Origin: Neostapfia colusana
Lineage: Eukaryota > Streptophyta > Magnoliopsida > Poales > Poaceae
Assembly (NCBI GenBank): GCA_030760725.1
Contig: JASWHV010000009.1
Coordinates: 88,896,780 to 88,960,779 of the forward strand
DNA length: 64,000 nt
Direction of reading: 5' to 3'
The notes under the pieces are model-generated. The model did no database searches. It saw only the letters and a program-made list of their open reading frames with translations, and was not told where the DNA came from. Below, piece after piece: positions 43,311 through 55,060 of this stretch. Numbering within the stretch: position 1 is the first letter of the stretch; each line of letters starts with the position of its first letter. The position numbers were made by a program, and so were the translations under genes.

Positions 43311-44881
43311 CTGGAAGATCTTCGAGAAACACGTCCGGATATTCACGGAAACAGCTTTGCCGAGATATAACATATGACGCCCGTGAAGTGGAGAGTCCAA
43401 ATGAACACTCCGGTTCTCGATGTACAAAACAGCCCTATGGCAAGTTAACCATGATATTCCCAATACGGCATCAATTCCTTGTTCTTCGAGAATAATGAGG
43501 GTGGTAGGATAAACTTTTTCACCCAAACAAAGTGGTGCTCTAGAAACGACTTCATTAGTTGATATGTCTCACCTGGCGAATGAATAAGGTAAGAACCTTT
43601 TTTGATAATCGTGGAGATCTGATCCCGGATCACCGTCACCTTGCTAATGAAGTTATGTGTTGCACCAGAGTCGAATAGAATGACAACCGACTTGTCATTT
43701 AATGTGAATCTTCCCATGAGGACTGGTCCTCCCTTGGGAAGATCATCGACCAACAAATAGTTAACAATTCCCACATTGGACATGGCTTTTCTTTGCTGTC
43801 CAAGATCATTCTTTGGAACTGGACCCGCAGACATCATGTTGGTGCTCGCATCAGTTGCTTCATTGACTATGTGTTCATTGTCAATTTGAAGTGGGATACC
43901 ACTTGGTTCAGCTGAGAAATCACCTTGATCATCTTCATCCTCTTGAGGGATAACATTCTGGTGCACCTTGTTGATACTGAGGTGCATGAGAAATAAGTTG
44001 TTGCTGCGCTGGAGGTAAATAAAACCTCTGTGGAGTATAAGAGTCGTCATACTCCAAGAATGACTGCTCCTTTTGAGGAACCTCTAGACCGGAAGTTGAA
44101 TGGATTACCAATCGATACTTCGTAGGCAGATGATTGCATTCATCCTGTGATAAGTCCCTCTCCCTATTTTCTTTAAGGTAGAGATTGGAATAATATTCCT
44201 GAGTGATAGCACAGCTAACAAACTCATCAAAACTCTTTTGACTAACTTGAGCCAACTCGCATCACGGCCTAGCAGTCAGCCCTCGGTAAAAATGATAACC
44301 CTTCATGGCTAGTGATTTCACATAATCGGGGACATATTGAGCTAAGCGATTAAACTCCTTCGCATACTCAATAACACTCATTTCCTCTGTTTGAGATTCC
44401 AGAATTCATCAAGACTTGTTTGCATGATGCCCGCAGGAACGAAACGAGCACCAAATGCATCCTGGAACTCCGTCCATGTGACACGATTCCCTTCTGATTG
44501 GATAGCAAGGTATTCTGACCACCAGGCTCTAGCAAAGCCATGAAGCTGCTGAGCAGCAAATAGAGTCTTCGAGAAGTCATCACATTGAATCAACCCAAAC
44601 TTGGACTCAATGACACGTAACCAGTGATTTGCTTCACAATGGTCAGCCGCTTCGGAGAATAGCGGCGGTTGTGTCGCCAAGAAATCCAGATAAGTGCTCG
44701 GGGTTGGCATGTGATGTTGAGCTTCTCTATTTATTCCTTTCTGAACTAGAGTTTGGAGAGTTTCATTCATCTTCGCCATAATTTCCGCCAATCCGGTTGG
44801 CGATGGCTCTTGTGATGAAGTCGAGTCATTCCCACCTCGACTCGAACCTCCAAGCTCCATTTGAGAATGTCCGCGTACCAT
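43306..44881 (-). pseudogene. gag and protease of element H, broken
   Basis: Gag starts at 44881 (MVRGHSQMELGG), placed there because TTGTTTCGTGCAG precedes it by one base. The capsid domain has NHWLRVIESKFGLIQ, ARAWWSEYLAIQ and RFVPAGIMQ. The frame breaks near 44378 and again near 43950. The region before the protease shows no CCHC zinc knuckle: it has QQQLISHAPQYQQGAP and then DEDDQGDF. The protease active site is ILFDSGATHNF near 43690-43660; then VLGISWLTCHRAV. It continues into RT at 18148 across element D. Confidence 0.82.
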
Positions 44882-46585
44882 ACTGCACGAAACAAGTTTT
44901 GAGTCAATCAAAATTCTATCCCAGCAGTAAGTAAATATAAGCAAAACATGAACATGTCATGAACTTTATGAAAGCAAAACCACATTCATGTTTAGACAAA
45001 TCTTAAGTAAGATAAACTAATCAGCTGGACTACCCTGACCAGTTCACACAAACTCCAACATTTACTCAAGTTAACTACAGATTCTTGACTTGAGTTCAAC
45101 ACCAAAGTTTTAGTAAACTTCAGTATCTTTTCAATGCTTATTCATATGCCTCTATATCGTGTCTGTATCAAAAGTTATTATTTTCCAAATTTGACAGAAT
45201 TCCTGGATAAAATTTGCCAGCATCTCCTTTATATGTTGCTATTTTCATCACAGTTGTATAAGCAAATACAATAAGAATCTGAGCAAGCTTTGAACTACAA
45301 CAATGTTGCACATTTCATAACCTTTCCAACGGTGTATCATAGGATCCTTAAGGATTTTGCTACAGGAAGTTATGGCTTAAAAACAGAAAGGTCCAGAGAG
45401 GTTTTGCTGCTGTCCTAGTTCTGGACAGTTTGCCTTCAACTGGACTTTTCACCAACTTAACGTGTGATTTTGCAATGGAGGTCTACAATAAAGCTTAGAG
45501 CACTTGAAAATATTTCCAGAACTGTATCATACACCATAATTGGTTACATCTACTCAGAGTTATGCTCTGTCAAAGTCTAGCAAGAATTCCTGCCAGAAGC
45601 AGAGCACTCTGTTTTTGAAATCTTTGAATCCTAGTCATTCGCTCATTTGAATCTTAGCTCAAAATAAGAGTTCAGTAACTAATGTTTGTTGAAAGTTAGT
45701 TCATGAATCATTTCTTCATAGGGAAGAGATTATTAAGTGTAGTACGGTGTCGATGCATCGTAAGAACCATGTCGGTACTACGTAGCCTCACCAAAAGAAA
45801 AACCTAACTGGATTATACCAGAATATCCGTCTCAATTATGGCACTAAACGGTCTCTCGCACACGTGTACTACACGGAATACAGACGTGGTTAGTACATGC
45901 AGAAGAACACTCAATAGTGATGCAGTCAAAGGTTGTTGTTGTTTCAGGCAGGTCCATATTTGAAACTAAATAGATACGCCTGTATCATTACCATACGGCC
46001 GTCCTTGAGTTAAGCCACGTCTCAAGATACGTGATCGTGTTTTTACACCACACGACGGGGAACCTGAGTAGAGCGTGAACGGGTCGTCACGGTTGGCAAT
46101 TTTATCAACCCAACTTATACCACCTACTGCCTTGCAGGGCACGCCGATGGCAAGCGTTGTGTATGTCCTTCTAGGCTATTTCCAGAAGAACACACAATCG
46201 TGTTACTGACCACACGATGGGGTTTCCACTTTCTTTCCCAATGCATGCCAGGGACCAGCGTTTCATGTGAACTCAGAAACATGAAGAGTTCAAGAGTTTC
46301 ATATTAACGTCTCACACCAGGCTATGAGACCTATCCATGAACCACATTCCTTGTCAGGGGAGGTAACCAAAATTGAACCACTTTCGGTGGCGTTCCTTAC
46401 CATTCTTACCTGAGCATAGGTGCGTCGTTACATAATAAAAATTCAGAATTATAACACATATGTTAGTCATGCAACTTTAAGTAACTGTACAAATATAGTC
46501 CTTAGTTGGGATACTAGCGAATCCTCACCGTAATCCTAAGTTTTTGTCGTAATACGATCCTTATTCCGTGCGCTATTACCAATGC
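44882..46585 (-). other. Leader of element H
   Basis: About 1.7 kb between PBS and gag. I see no ORF of useful length. About 45100-45640 contains degenerate units of roughly 100-130 bp around TTTCCA, CTGTATCA, AGTTATG and ACAGAA, similar to those of 50690-51700. About 45720-46400 is unique-looking. A 34-codon frame starting MVRNATESG at 46403 (minus) could be a remnant of an extra ORF, but the match is too short to call. Confidence 0.55.
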
Positions 46586-46598
46586 GGTTCTGATACCA
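46586..46598 (-). other. Primer-binding site of element H
   Basis: Minus strand TGGTATCAGAACC, one mismatch to the initiator-Met-tRNA complement, 3 bases from the LTR end at 46602. Confidence 0.85.
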
Positions 46599-46601
46599 CA
46601 C

Positions 46602-49600
46602 TGAGAAAGACCTCAGCACCCGTATCATGGGGCTGTGCCGCTCGCCCGGGAATCGCATTGGGTGGTGCTGTGTTATGCGGCACCCAACAGCACACATATA
46701 AGGAAACTGTATTACATAAATCAAAAGCGGAAGCTTACAAATGTTCTTTGTAAATAATTTACATCAAATAGCTACAGCAGAAGAATACAAATCACTCAAG
46801 TCGAATAACTAATGAGCACTCGAGAAGAGGTCCAGCCCGCGGTCTCCTCTCGCTAGCAACACGAAGACATGGCAGCGGCTGGTTTCCCAAGTGTTACATG
46901 ACTCGGAGTTTCCGAGTCTCACCGGACAACCTTCTTTATAAGCGTCGAAGTTAACCTACAAAACCACTCATATAGCAAGAGTGAGCAAAAACGCTCAGCA
47001 AAACTTAACCATCTCTCCTACAGCATACAACTCTACATGAAAGTAACTTAAGACCTAAACATGTAATTTGCAAAAAGACTCACCTACAAGTTCATCCTTA
47101 ACATTCATATTTTAGCCATCACAGTAGTGCCCTTGCGTCCAGCAACATTGGAACTCCACAATCAAACAGGAAACACTTCATTCCAATGTTACTTGTCCCA
47201 AGGTGGAATGTAACTTTAATTTGCTCTATCTCTACTTCAAACAAGGTTTTCATGCAATTCCAATAATCATAACAGAAATTTAAAACATGGAAACTGTTAC
47301 CACACAACTTGCTTACAACGTCACAACATAGTGAGCAAGCTGTACTCATAACCGCGAGGGACGGTGATTCGAATCAAACACTGCCCGTATAACTCGACAC
47401 ATACGCCTGCCTCTGAAGACCCAAATTCTGGCGTCTTTCATTACGTCGTATGTGGCAACCTTTCGCAGGACACCCGATTGTAGAACCGGTCACGCTGTCT
47501 CGGGCTCATAGGTCTAACGATACGATGTGGTATGCCTCTACAATCCAGTTAACCTGGTACATCGGTTTCCTGGATCCCATATAGCAGCAAGCATCCGGTA
47601 CACAACTCAATACTTGCTCATGGGTGCCGCACACGCATCGGTCCGTAACTGACATAGGCAGAGCTACTCGACCAATACCTCATCTTGTCGCTGCCTAACC
47701 CTCCTGCCCGGTCTCATCTTTAGAAATATAAACTTTAGTTTGCCTCTTCCAACCACACCCATATAATCCCGAACTATAACTCGCGAGTAGATTCCAACTG
47801 CTTGACTTCTACCGGATGTCATAGCCTATTTAGCACGACATTATTCTACAGCGGTAACACTTTTCTACCCTTGACTCCAGGGTTCATTTGGTTATGCATT
47901 TGGAGTATAAAGCATACTTGAACTAATGCACATACAAACTCTAACAATAGTAGTAAACAAAGTAAAAATTTTATAAACAACTTAAATGTAAACCGGAGCT
48001 TGCCTTGGCTTTGCAGGTGACTAAGTATCTATTCAGTTAGTGAAGACCACATGAGGCTTGATCACTCGCTTTACTCCCTCTTTGATCTCCACTTCGATTG
48101 CTTCAAAATCTTCACGTAGATGCTACACGTTATGAATATACATATGTGTTTAATTGTAAATCTTTTGCTATCAGGTCAAATGACAAGTTTAAAATCAGAA
48201 CTCTGTTTAAGAATTTAAAATGACACTGGTGCTAGTGGTTTGGTTTTGGGTTAAGTAACATGATCAAGTGATAAGTGCATTTCATCACTTGTGTGTTACT
48301 CATCTAAAGAGGTTGAACAGAACAGTGGTGATCCAGAGCTCCAATGGAGGTGAAATTTTCTTGTGATTTCCTTGTGACAAGAAAGTAATCTGGACCAAAA
48401 TTCAGAATTTCTCAATGAGTAGATCATTCAGAACAATTCACTAAGCATTAGGAAAAAAGGAATTAACTATAAAGAAAATTTGCACTTTCATGCAAATTCA
48501 AGTGAACCACAATTTCAGACATAGCTCAGGGAGCATGCATGAATTTTCCTAGGATTTTTGGAGCTAAGAATTGCCCAGAACTGAATTTACAAGTTTTGGA
48601 AATTCTCTGAAAATGTTTCTGTATTCATTTGAAAACAGCAACTTGAAATCAGAATTCTCCTAACCAAATCAACTCCAAATGAGCTGAAATTTTTACAGGA
48701 GTGCACTATCCTCCTAAAGAATATTCTAGCGAAATTTTAGGATTTTTGGATTAACCAAACTCCATCTAAAATTCTTTTGCTGAAAGTTTTAAAGAATTTT
48801 CCAGAACTAAACAATGACTTTGATACAAATTGGGTTGCATATTTGGATAGAGTTTTTCAATCTGAATTCAACACAATTTGAATCACTAAATTTGGAGCTT
48901 CCTAGCAAAAGTTATGCCCTCCCAAAGTTTGAATCAAATCTGGCATTTGAAATAAACCGGGAAAAATTTAATCCCTGACAGCTGGACCCGGGGTGATGTG
49001 GCGCCTTCTCATGTGTCGACACACGAGGCTACAGGGTTTTCCCCGCACAGTCACGAACTCATCCGGTGCAACAGAGAATCCCGGTTCCCCGGACAGACGC
49101 TGACATGTGGGTCCTCCCCCACTTCGTCTACCTCCAGCCCCCCGTGCTCCCGCGCCTCCGAGCTCGCCGGAGCTCTTGCAGGGAGGGGGTTCCCGTGCTC
49201 TGAACTCTCTGATTTTTGCCTCCACTACGTATTCTCGTGCGTGGAACACGTTGCCGGCCTTACCTCGGATCGAAGATGTCCGGAAACCTACGCGCGACAG
49301 CACCCTTGGCTGCGGCATGTCCGGCGACGTCGCTAGGGCGCTGTGATGCACCAAAAGCTGCGCCGTTTGCATGTACAGCACCACTGCGCCGAGGAGAACA
49401 CCGAACTACGTGCTGATCTCGAGGAAACTCGCCAGAGGTATGACCTCTCCGTCGGGCTAGGTCAAAATCCGGAGAAGTTTGGAAAACTTGAAGAACAGTA
49501 ACTCTGCTAGATGGTTCTCGGTGATTTTTGATCCTCTGAGCTTGCGCGGACGTATAGAAGTAGGTTGCTAGGTTATGTGTTGAGTGGTGCAACATGGAAG

Positions 49601-50680
49601 ATAAATTTGCCAAGTTTGTCCACGTCAGGTATTATTGCATGTCGGCGGCAAACTATGAAATTACGGTGCGACGAACTACGACATCATTCCGGCGTTTGCG
49701 TAGAAGGAAGAGGGTTCGACGGCAAACCTTTAGGCGTTTAGAACTTGCCCGGAGAGGAACTGTGGCCACCGGGCGACAAGTTCTTGTCGCGGCGACTTTC
49801 CTCGGCGCTGCCCGTGGGGCTAGCGCCTGTTTCTTGTGTCGGCCACGTTAGGGGAGGTCTGGTGATGCTGTGGAGAGGCTCAGCTCCGCGTGCAGCGAGG
49901 TGGAACAGCCGGCCGGCGGTGGACTGACAGTTTCTTCGTGTGCGGCCGGTTGCTTCGTCGAGGGCACGCGGTAAGGGCCAGCAGCTGCTGTGAGGCGGTG
50001 TGTGGGGCGACGTACTCTTGGTTGGAGCCGATAGAGGCAAGGAGAGCGAGCTGTGTTTCACTCAGGAGGTGGTGGCAGCTCCCCCTTGGTGGCACGCGCC
50101 AGGACGTTGGCTGCTACGAGTGGAAAAACAGAGTCTCTGTTTTACTTCTTGTGTAAGTCTACTCCTTATGACAGGTGGGTTCCACTGCTATTCTCCCCCA
50201 AAAGGTCTTCCCAATTTGGCATAGTGCAAACCTTAGCCATGAAGAACTCCAATTTGAACACCATTTGGGCAAATTGACAAATTGTACCTAGGTTTCAAAT
50301 TTGAATTCAAACTTTAAGGAAATTCACAAGCCTCTTTGATATACATATCAAAGCACCTCCAAATTTTCTCAAAATTTGTCTTCCTCATAATTTGGACCTG
50401 AAGAATTCAAATATGGAATCAAACTTTTAATTTGGTGGCTGCAAAGGGGAGGTTTACAACCACAGTTTGCATCCTTCATTTCAAAATGACCTATTTGCAT
50501 TTAAATGATCATTTGAATTCAAAGTGGACTTGAATTCATGTGCTCGCTCATGACAACCATCACATGTTTAGAAAAGTTTTTGCAAGTCCCATTTCTTGAA
50601 TTTAAACTCAACTTTATTCACCACTTGAGTTTTCCATTTACATGTTTTGGGACTTTGACAAAAAGCTGTAGCCTAACTCA
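46602..50680 (-). repeat. 5' LTR of element H (about 4.08 kb)
   Basis: Minus strand TGAGTTAGGC (50680) to GGTCTTTCTCA (46602). The PBS side is certain. The 50680 end is inferred from a CTTTTTGTCAAAG phrase that F's LTR start also has in similar form. GC-rich leader-like sequence is at 49000-50200 and AT-rich intron-like sequence at 48300-48960. A GCCAAG|GCAAGC donor-like site is near 47999, the hairpin TGAGC-AAAAAC-GCTCA (plus-strand reading) is at 46982-46997, and a GTTTTGTAG acceptor is near 46957. The split small ORF is not open here. Confidence 0.7.
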
Positions 50681-51858
50681 CTAGATCTCCAGAAATGTAT
50701 CACACAACGGTTGACAAAATGTATACAGGAAGTGATGGTTCAAAGAGAGACAGCTACAGAAACTGAACCAGCTTCTGTTTGATGGTTCAAAATACTAAGT
50801 TATCTTGTGAATCTGTTGTGGTCGTGAACAGAAAATATGGAGAAGACTTCCATATCTTTCCAACGAGTGTTTATCTGCCTTCAACTAAGTTCTAGATCGA
50901 AAGTTATGACCGTCTAGAGTTGACAGAAATTCTGAAAGAATTTCAGCAGCACCTCCCATGTAAGTGCTCACTTTGGGTCAACTTTTCCATGCCGTTAGAA
51001 ACGTATATGGACCAAAATCATAATTACAAAGTTGAAGAACGATACATAAGATTTCCCATTTTACAATTCTTAAACAGGAAGTTATCACCAATGTCCAAGT
51101 CAGTACAGAAACTATGCACAGCACTTGGGTACTCTGAACAGTTTCACTTGTACTGCGGATTTCACCTCTTTACAGGAGGATTCTGTCAAAAGGTTGAACA
51201 GAAACATTGTAAAGAACTTACCAAGATTTCAAAAATGTATTTATATGATCTATTTGCATTCCTGGATCAAAAGATATGATGGTTCAAGTTTAACAGAATT
51301 TCTGGCAGGATTTTGACAGCACCTCTCCTGAGGTAACTAGTTTCAATCCACAATTCCAAATAATTCTGCTCCAGTTTTGGCAAAACATTGAATTACAAAG
51401 ATCTAACATATCTCATGAAATTTCCAAAAATGTATTGCAATACCCTTAGAGATTTTCCACCAAGAGTTATAGTGGAATTACAGAGACTCTGTTTCAGGTT
51501 CTACCCATTTGGCAGTTTTGGTTTCTAAGGTTTTTTACCAACTTTAAGTGTGTTTCTATCCTGGAGGTTTATAGAAAAGTTCTAGATAACTTATCCACCT
51601 TTCCAAAACTGTATCACACCCTACCATTGGCCTTTTATACAATGAGTAACACCCTGTACAAAGTATCAGCAGAAACACTGCCAAAACAGGGGACTCGGTT
51701 TTTGGGTCTCTCTACACCCACATATTCCTGAGTGGGTTCCTAAATTAGTTTTAACCAATTACTTTGAACTGTCTTCATGCAAATTTTAAAAAATCTTTAA
51801 ATTTATGAGATGAGCGAGGTATTGATGCAATCTTCATGATAATGTCGGTACTACGTTC
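50681..51858 (-). other. Leader fragment of an outer element G with degenerate repeats
   Basis: Resembles H's leader (45000-45790), including the shared end phrase ATGTCGGTACTACGT at about 51841-51855 and 45770-45784. It holds at least four degenerate units: TTTCCAAAACTGTATCA, about 25 bases, AGTTATG, then ACAGAAATTCTG. So H seems to have inserted into the leader of a relative, whose remaining parts lie beyond J. A 119-codon open stretch at 50920-51279 shows no domain and is probably chance. Confidence 0.5.
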
Positions 51859-52115
51859 TGTGGCGGACCGGAATCCGCTCCTCCAGGATCGCAGAGGGTG
51901 GTGCCGCGCGATGCGACACCCGACAGCACACGTCATAAGAACACATTATATTACATGGGAAAACAAACTGAATGTACAAAGTAGTACACTTCTCAGTTAC
52001 AAACTAGAGTCTTTATTACACAGCGGAAGTTTCTTTTGTACAACTCACGCCCGCCTATCTAGCAAAAGTCGGTTGCCCAGCCCTAGGGCAACCCACACTA
52101 GCTGCACGTCTCAGC

Positions 52116-53262
52116 TCAGCGCGGCGTGTACGGCTCCCACTCAGCCATGGTCCCAGACGGAGGGTAACCCTCGCCGGTGGACTCGTACTCCGAGTCCGTG
52201 GGTGGCTCCTCACCTAAAAAACACTTAAGCAGCAACCGTGAGCACGATGGCTCAACAAGGCTTAACGGACTCACCTAAGCATGAAACTCTACATGAGGTG
52301 TACCATGACATAGGATAGCAATGTTGCAGCAAATGGACACGCCTACAAGTTTATCCTTAGTTCATCTTTTAGCAACAAGTTAACAGTTCATGAAGCTGAT
52401 ATTTAGTGAGCAATATTTGGTGGCAAACATGTAGCAATACAAGGTTATATCATATCAGCAGTATTGAATCACCATATTTCATATATTAGTCTACGTCACG
52501 ACTCAGTGACCAAGTGGTACTCTTCACCGCGAGGGACGGTGAATCGACTCGATATACACCTGCAGGGAAACCCAAAGAGCACGTCACGTACGCCCACCCG
52601 TGGAGCTGCACAGCACGCTCACTCGATGTCGTACGGGACAACCTTTCACCCAACAGCCCAAACGTCGAACCGGTCGCATCGAAACGAGCAGGAGGTTCCC
52701 CACACGAAGCATCTCTCTATGCCCATTGGCAGATTTCCACCTTGCTGCCCTCAGCCTACACCAATAAATCGGTGCGTTATTCCTCGACGCCCGGAGGTTT
52801 AGGCTACATTGGTTTATCGGGGCCCATATATCCGATATGCCTTCGGTACGTTCAAACTTGATCAGCGTGGGCCGCACACGGACCGGTTCTCAATCGACAC
52901 GGACAGGGCTGCGCACACAAGACTCCCTCTTGCTGCCCCTAGCCCCTACCTAGTATCACTTTCATTACTAATGTGATCTCACATCACTCAACCGAACCCG
53001 TGTGTCCCAAGCCTATCTCGCGAGTAGATTCCAACTACTCGACTTGTACCGAAGCCCTATGAATCTTTAAGCATAGCCTATCTACTCGAGGTCTTAGACA
53101 CTACCCTCACTCTTATGGAAAATTACTGGTCATGCAAGTGGGGTTCCATCCATCCTATACCTAATGCACATTCACACTTCATATGACACATGTAAACAAA
53201 GTAAAACTTATAAAAGGTTAATGCAAACTGGGGCTTGCCTTGTTGCTGCTGGTCATAGGGAC
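52116..53262 (-). other. Putative split small ORF inside the J LTR
   Basis: Minus strand: block 1 ends at 53239 with PYDQQQQ and AACAAG|GCAAGC (GC donor); its start is cut off at 53262. Block 2 runs 52213-52116 after GTGTTTTTTAG, reading in phase 1 GEEPPTDSEYESTGEG to MAEWEPYTPR and a TGA at 52118-52116. The right copy (62995-62898) is also open and has the better acceptor TTCAG. The ending EWEPYTPR parallels F's EWESCTPQS. Confidence 0.5.
52239..52254 (-). promoter_or_regulatory. Hairpin upstream of the LTR acceptor (J)
   Basis: Minus strand TGAGC-CATCGT-GCTCA, 25 bases before the acceptor at 52214. Also at 63021-63036 in the right copy. Confidence 0.5.
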
Positions 53263-55060
53263 ACATTTTTTTAGTAGAGAATAATTCTGAAAATTAGAAA
53301 AATAAATGTAAAATAGTTTACATCAGAGGAAAAGATCAAAAATATATTATTAAATATTTTAGATCAGAACCTATTCTGTTTAGATGATGTGTCTTATTAT
53401 TTTCATAATAAAGTTCACATTTAGGCATAGGAAATAAATCTGAAAATATAGCAACTAGGAAATGATAAATGAAGTTTCTAAAATCCAAAGAATTCAGTTT
53501 AGGGTTGGTAGAAGGACTGAAGACACATATGGAGTAGGAAAATACCTTTCATGCATACTTGGTAGCTAAAAGGTGTAGTATTTTAATATAAGGAATTTAT
53601 TTAAATTGGAAACTCATATATATAGTATGCAAACATAAATGTGAATACAAAAAGTAGAAATCATATACACATGATTAAAAGTGCATGTAAGCCAAAAATC
53701 AACACACATAGAGTAACCACAACACATATAATTGTGAATGACTTTCATAAATGTGAATGTGTGGTTTGAATGAAGTGGAAGTGTGAACTATGTCTTATGA
53801 CTTGTTGTTTTCTTTTGCTATGTGTGATGGTATGAGTAGAACCTGCTCCAGAGCAAGTTCTTCCTTTCCAAGATCAGGACTACCCATTCCAAGAGTAGCA
53901 GGAAGGAGGCAAGTGTCCTTGACCACTTTGATCCTATGCTAGGATATGTAGATAGAATTATTTGCATTGTCAATTGAAATATGAAACCCATGCTAGGAAG
54001 TTTCCCTAGAATTGCATTACCTTGTTTTCCTTGAAGCTTGGGTTGGGATTTGCTTTATTATGTCATTCATTCATATTACTTATGCTTAGCCATGCTTAGA
54101 ATGGGATAAGTGGGAGATGATATCATCAACTTGTTTACCTTACTCTTGAATGAGATATTATAAGTTATGTAGAGGTAGGGATCAAGGCAAGTTGGATGTT
54201 TTGGTTGGTGCTGGGTGCATGAGACTCGGGTTTGTGTTTAGTACTTGCCTGGATCCTAAGGACCGGTTCATGGAGCATGTAACCTGGCTTTACCGTGCCA
54301 ACCACATGCTGAGATGGGGCAGGTTGGCCAATTAATTAGGTGTATCCCCGGCGTAGTATGGGTGTGTTGGATGGTGCGGGGAATAGGTGTCAGCTGGACT
54401 ACCATATGAACCGCAAGGCTCTAGAGGGGGCCACTGCAGCGGGGTTGGAGCCTCTTGTATGCTGTTAGGGGTGAAACCTCAGTGGGCCCACGCTCGTTGG
54501 GAATCCCTTTGTAAAGGCTTCGTAGTGATCTCCTGGCTACACACCTGGGAAGTGTGAATGTGGTTCGTAGCCACTGACACAATGGAGGTTCTTTTAGTCC
54601 ACCCGGCAACGGGGGATGAAATCACTACATGTGGGTACAGTGGTGCAAACTCTACAGAGTCAAAACTGTCATGACAGCCGTGCTCACGGTCAAGAGCGGC
54701 TTGGACTTATTCATGATTAGAGGAGTGATGGTTTTGGAAGTTAAGGATGTTAAGCGGGGAGCTTAACATTGGAAATAATGTTATGGTTATTTGATTATGA
54801 TGATGTGATGGGAGATTGGGACCATTTCACCTATGTAGTATGTAGGTGCTTAAAAGCTAAGGTGGTAGGTAATAATTGCGTAGTGCTTCAACCATGAGTT
54901 CAACCTCTTCTTGTTCTAGCCATGCATGACATAACTTTCCCACACTTGCTGAGTACCATCGGTACTCAACCTTGCATATTTGTTGGTTTATATTGCTGCT
55001 CAGGTCAAGATAATGAGGTGGTGTATAATGATCAAGACATTGGACCCGAAGAAGGTTTCT
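53263..55060 (+). repeat. 5' LTR of K, truncated at both ends
   Basis: Corresponds to about 60634-62418 of the 3' LTR. Split-ORF block 1 is at 53840-53908 but has an in-frame TAG (GAG TAG CAG); the hairpin is at 54951-54967. It stops just after the block 2 stop codon, at AGG (55061-55063), a 3-base match to gag. The LTR end, PBS, extra ORF and gag N terminus are therefore deleted. Confidence 0.85.

Larger units (their letters stand above)
51859..53262 (-). repeat. 3' LTR of J, truncated
   Basis: Minus-strand LTR end. It has AATAAAG near 52015 (minus), hairpin TGAGC-ACGATG-GCTCA (plus-strand reading) at 52239-52254, and the split-ORF blocks. The junction with K's LTR at 53262/53263 lies in the shared string ATAGGGACACAT. 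Confidence 0.75.

Noticed and set aside
46300..46403. 34-codon minus-strand frame MVRNATESG in H's leader as a remnant of the H3-like ORF
   Set aside because: Only the first three residues and a vague pattern match; no continuation.
50920..51279. 119 aa frame in the G leader
   Set aside because: It runs through degenerate repeat units, shows no domain, and the H counterpart is not open.
52464..52861. Two overlapping plus-strand frames of 112 and 115 aa in the J LTR, also in the right copy
   Set aside because: Present in both LTR copies only because the copies are nearly identical; no domain and no codon bias visible.
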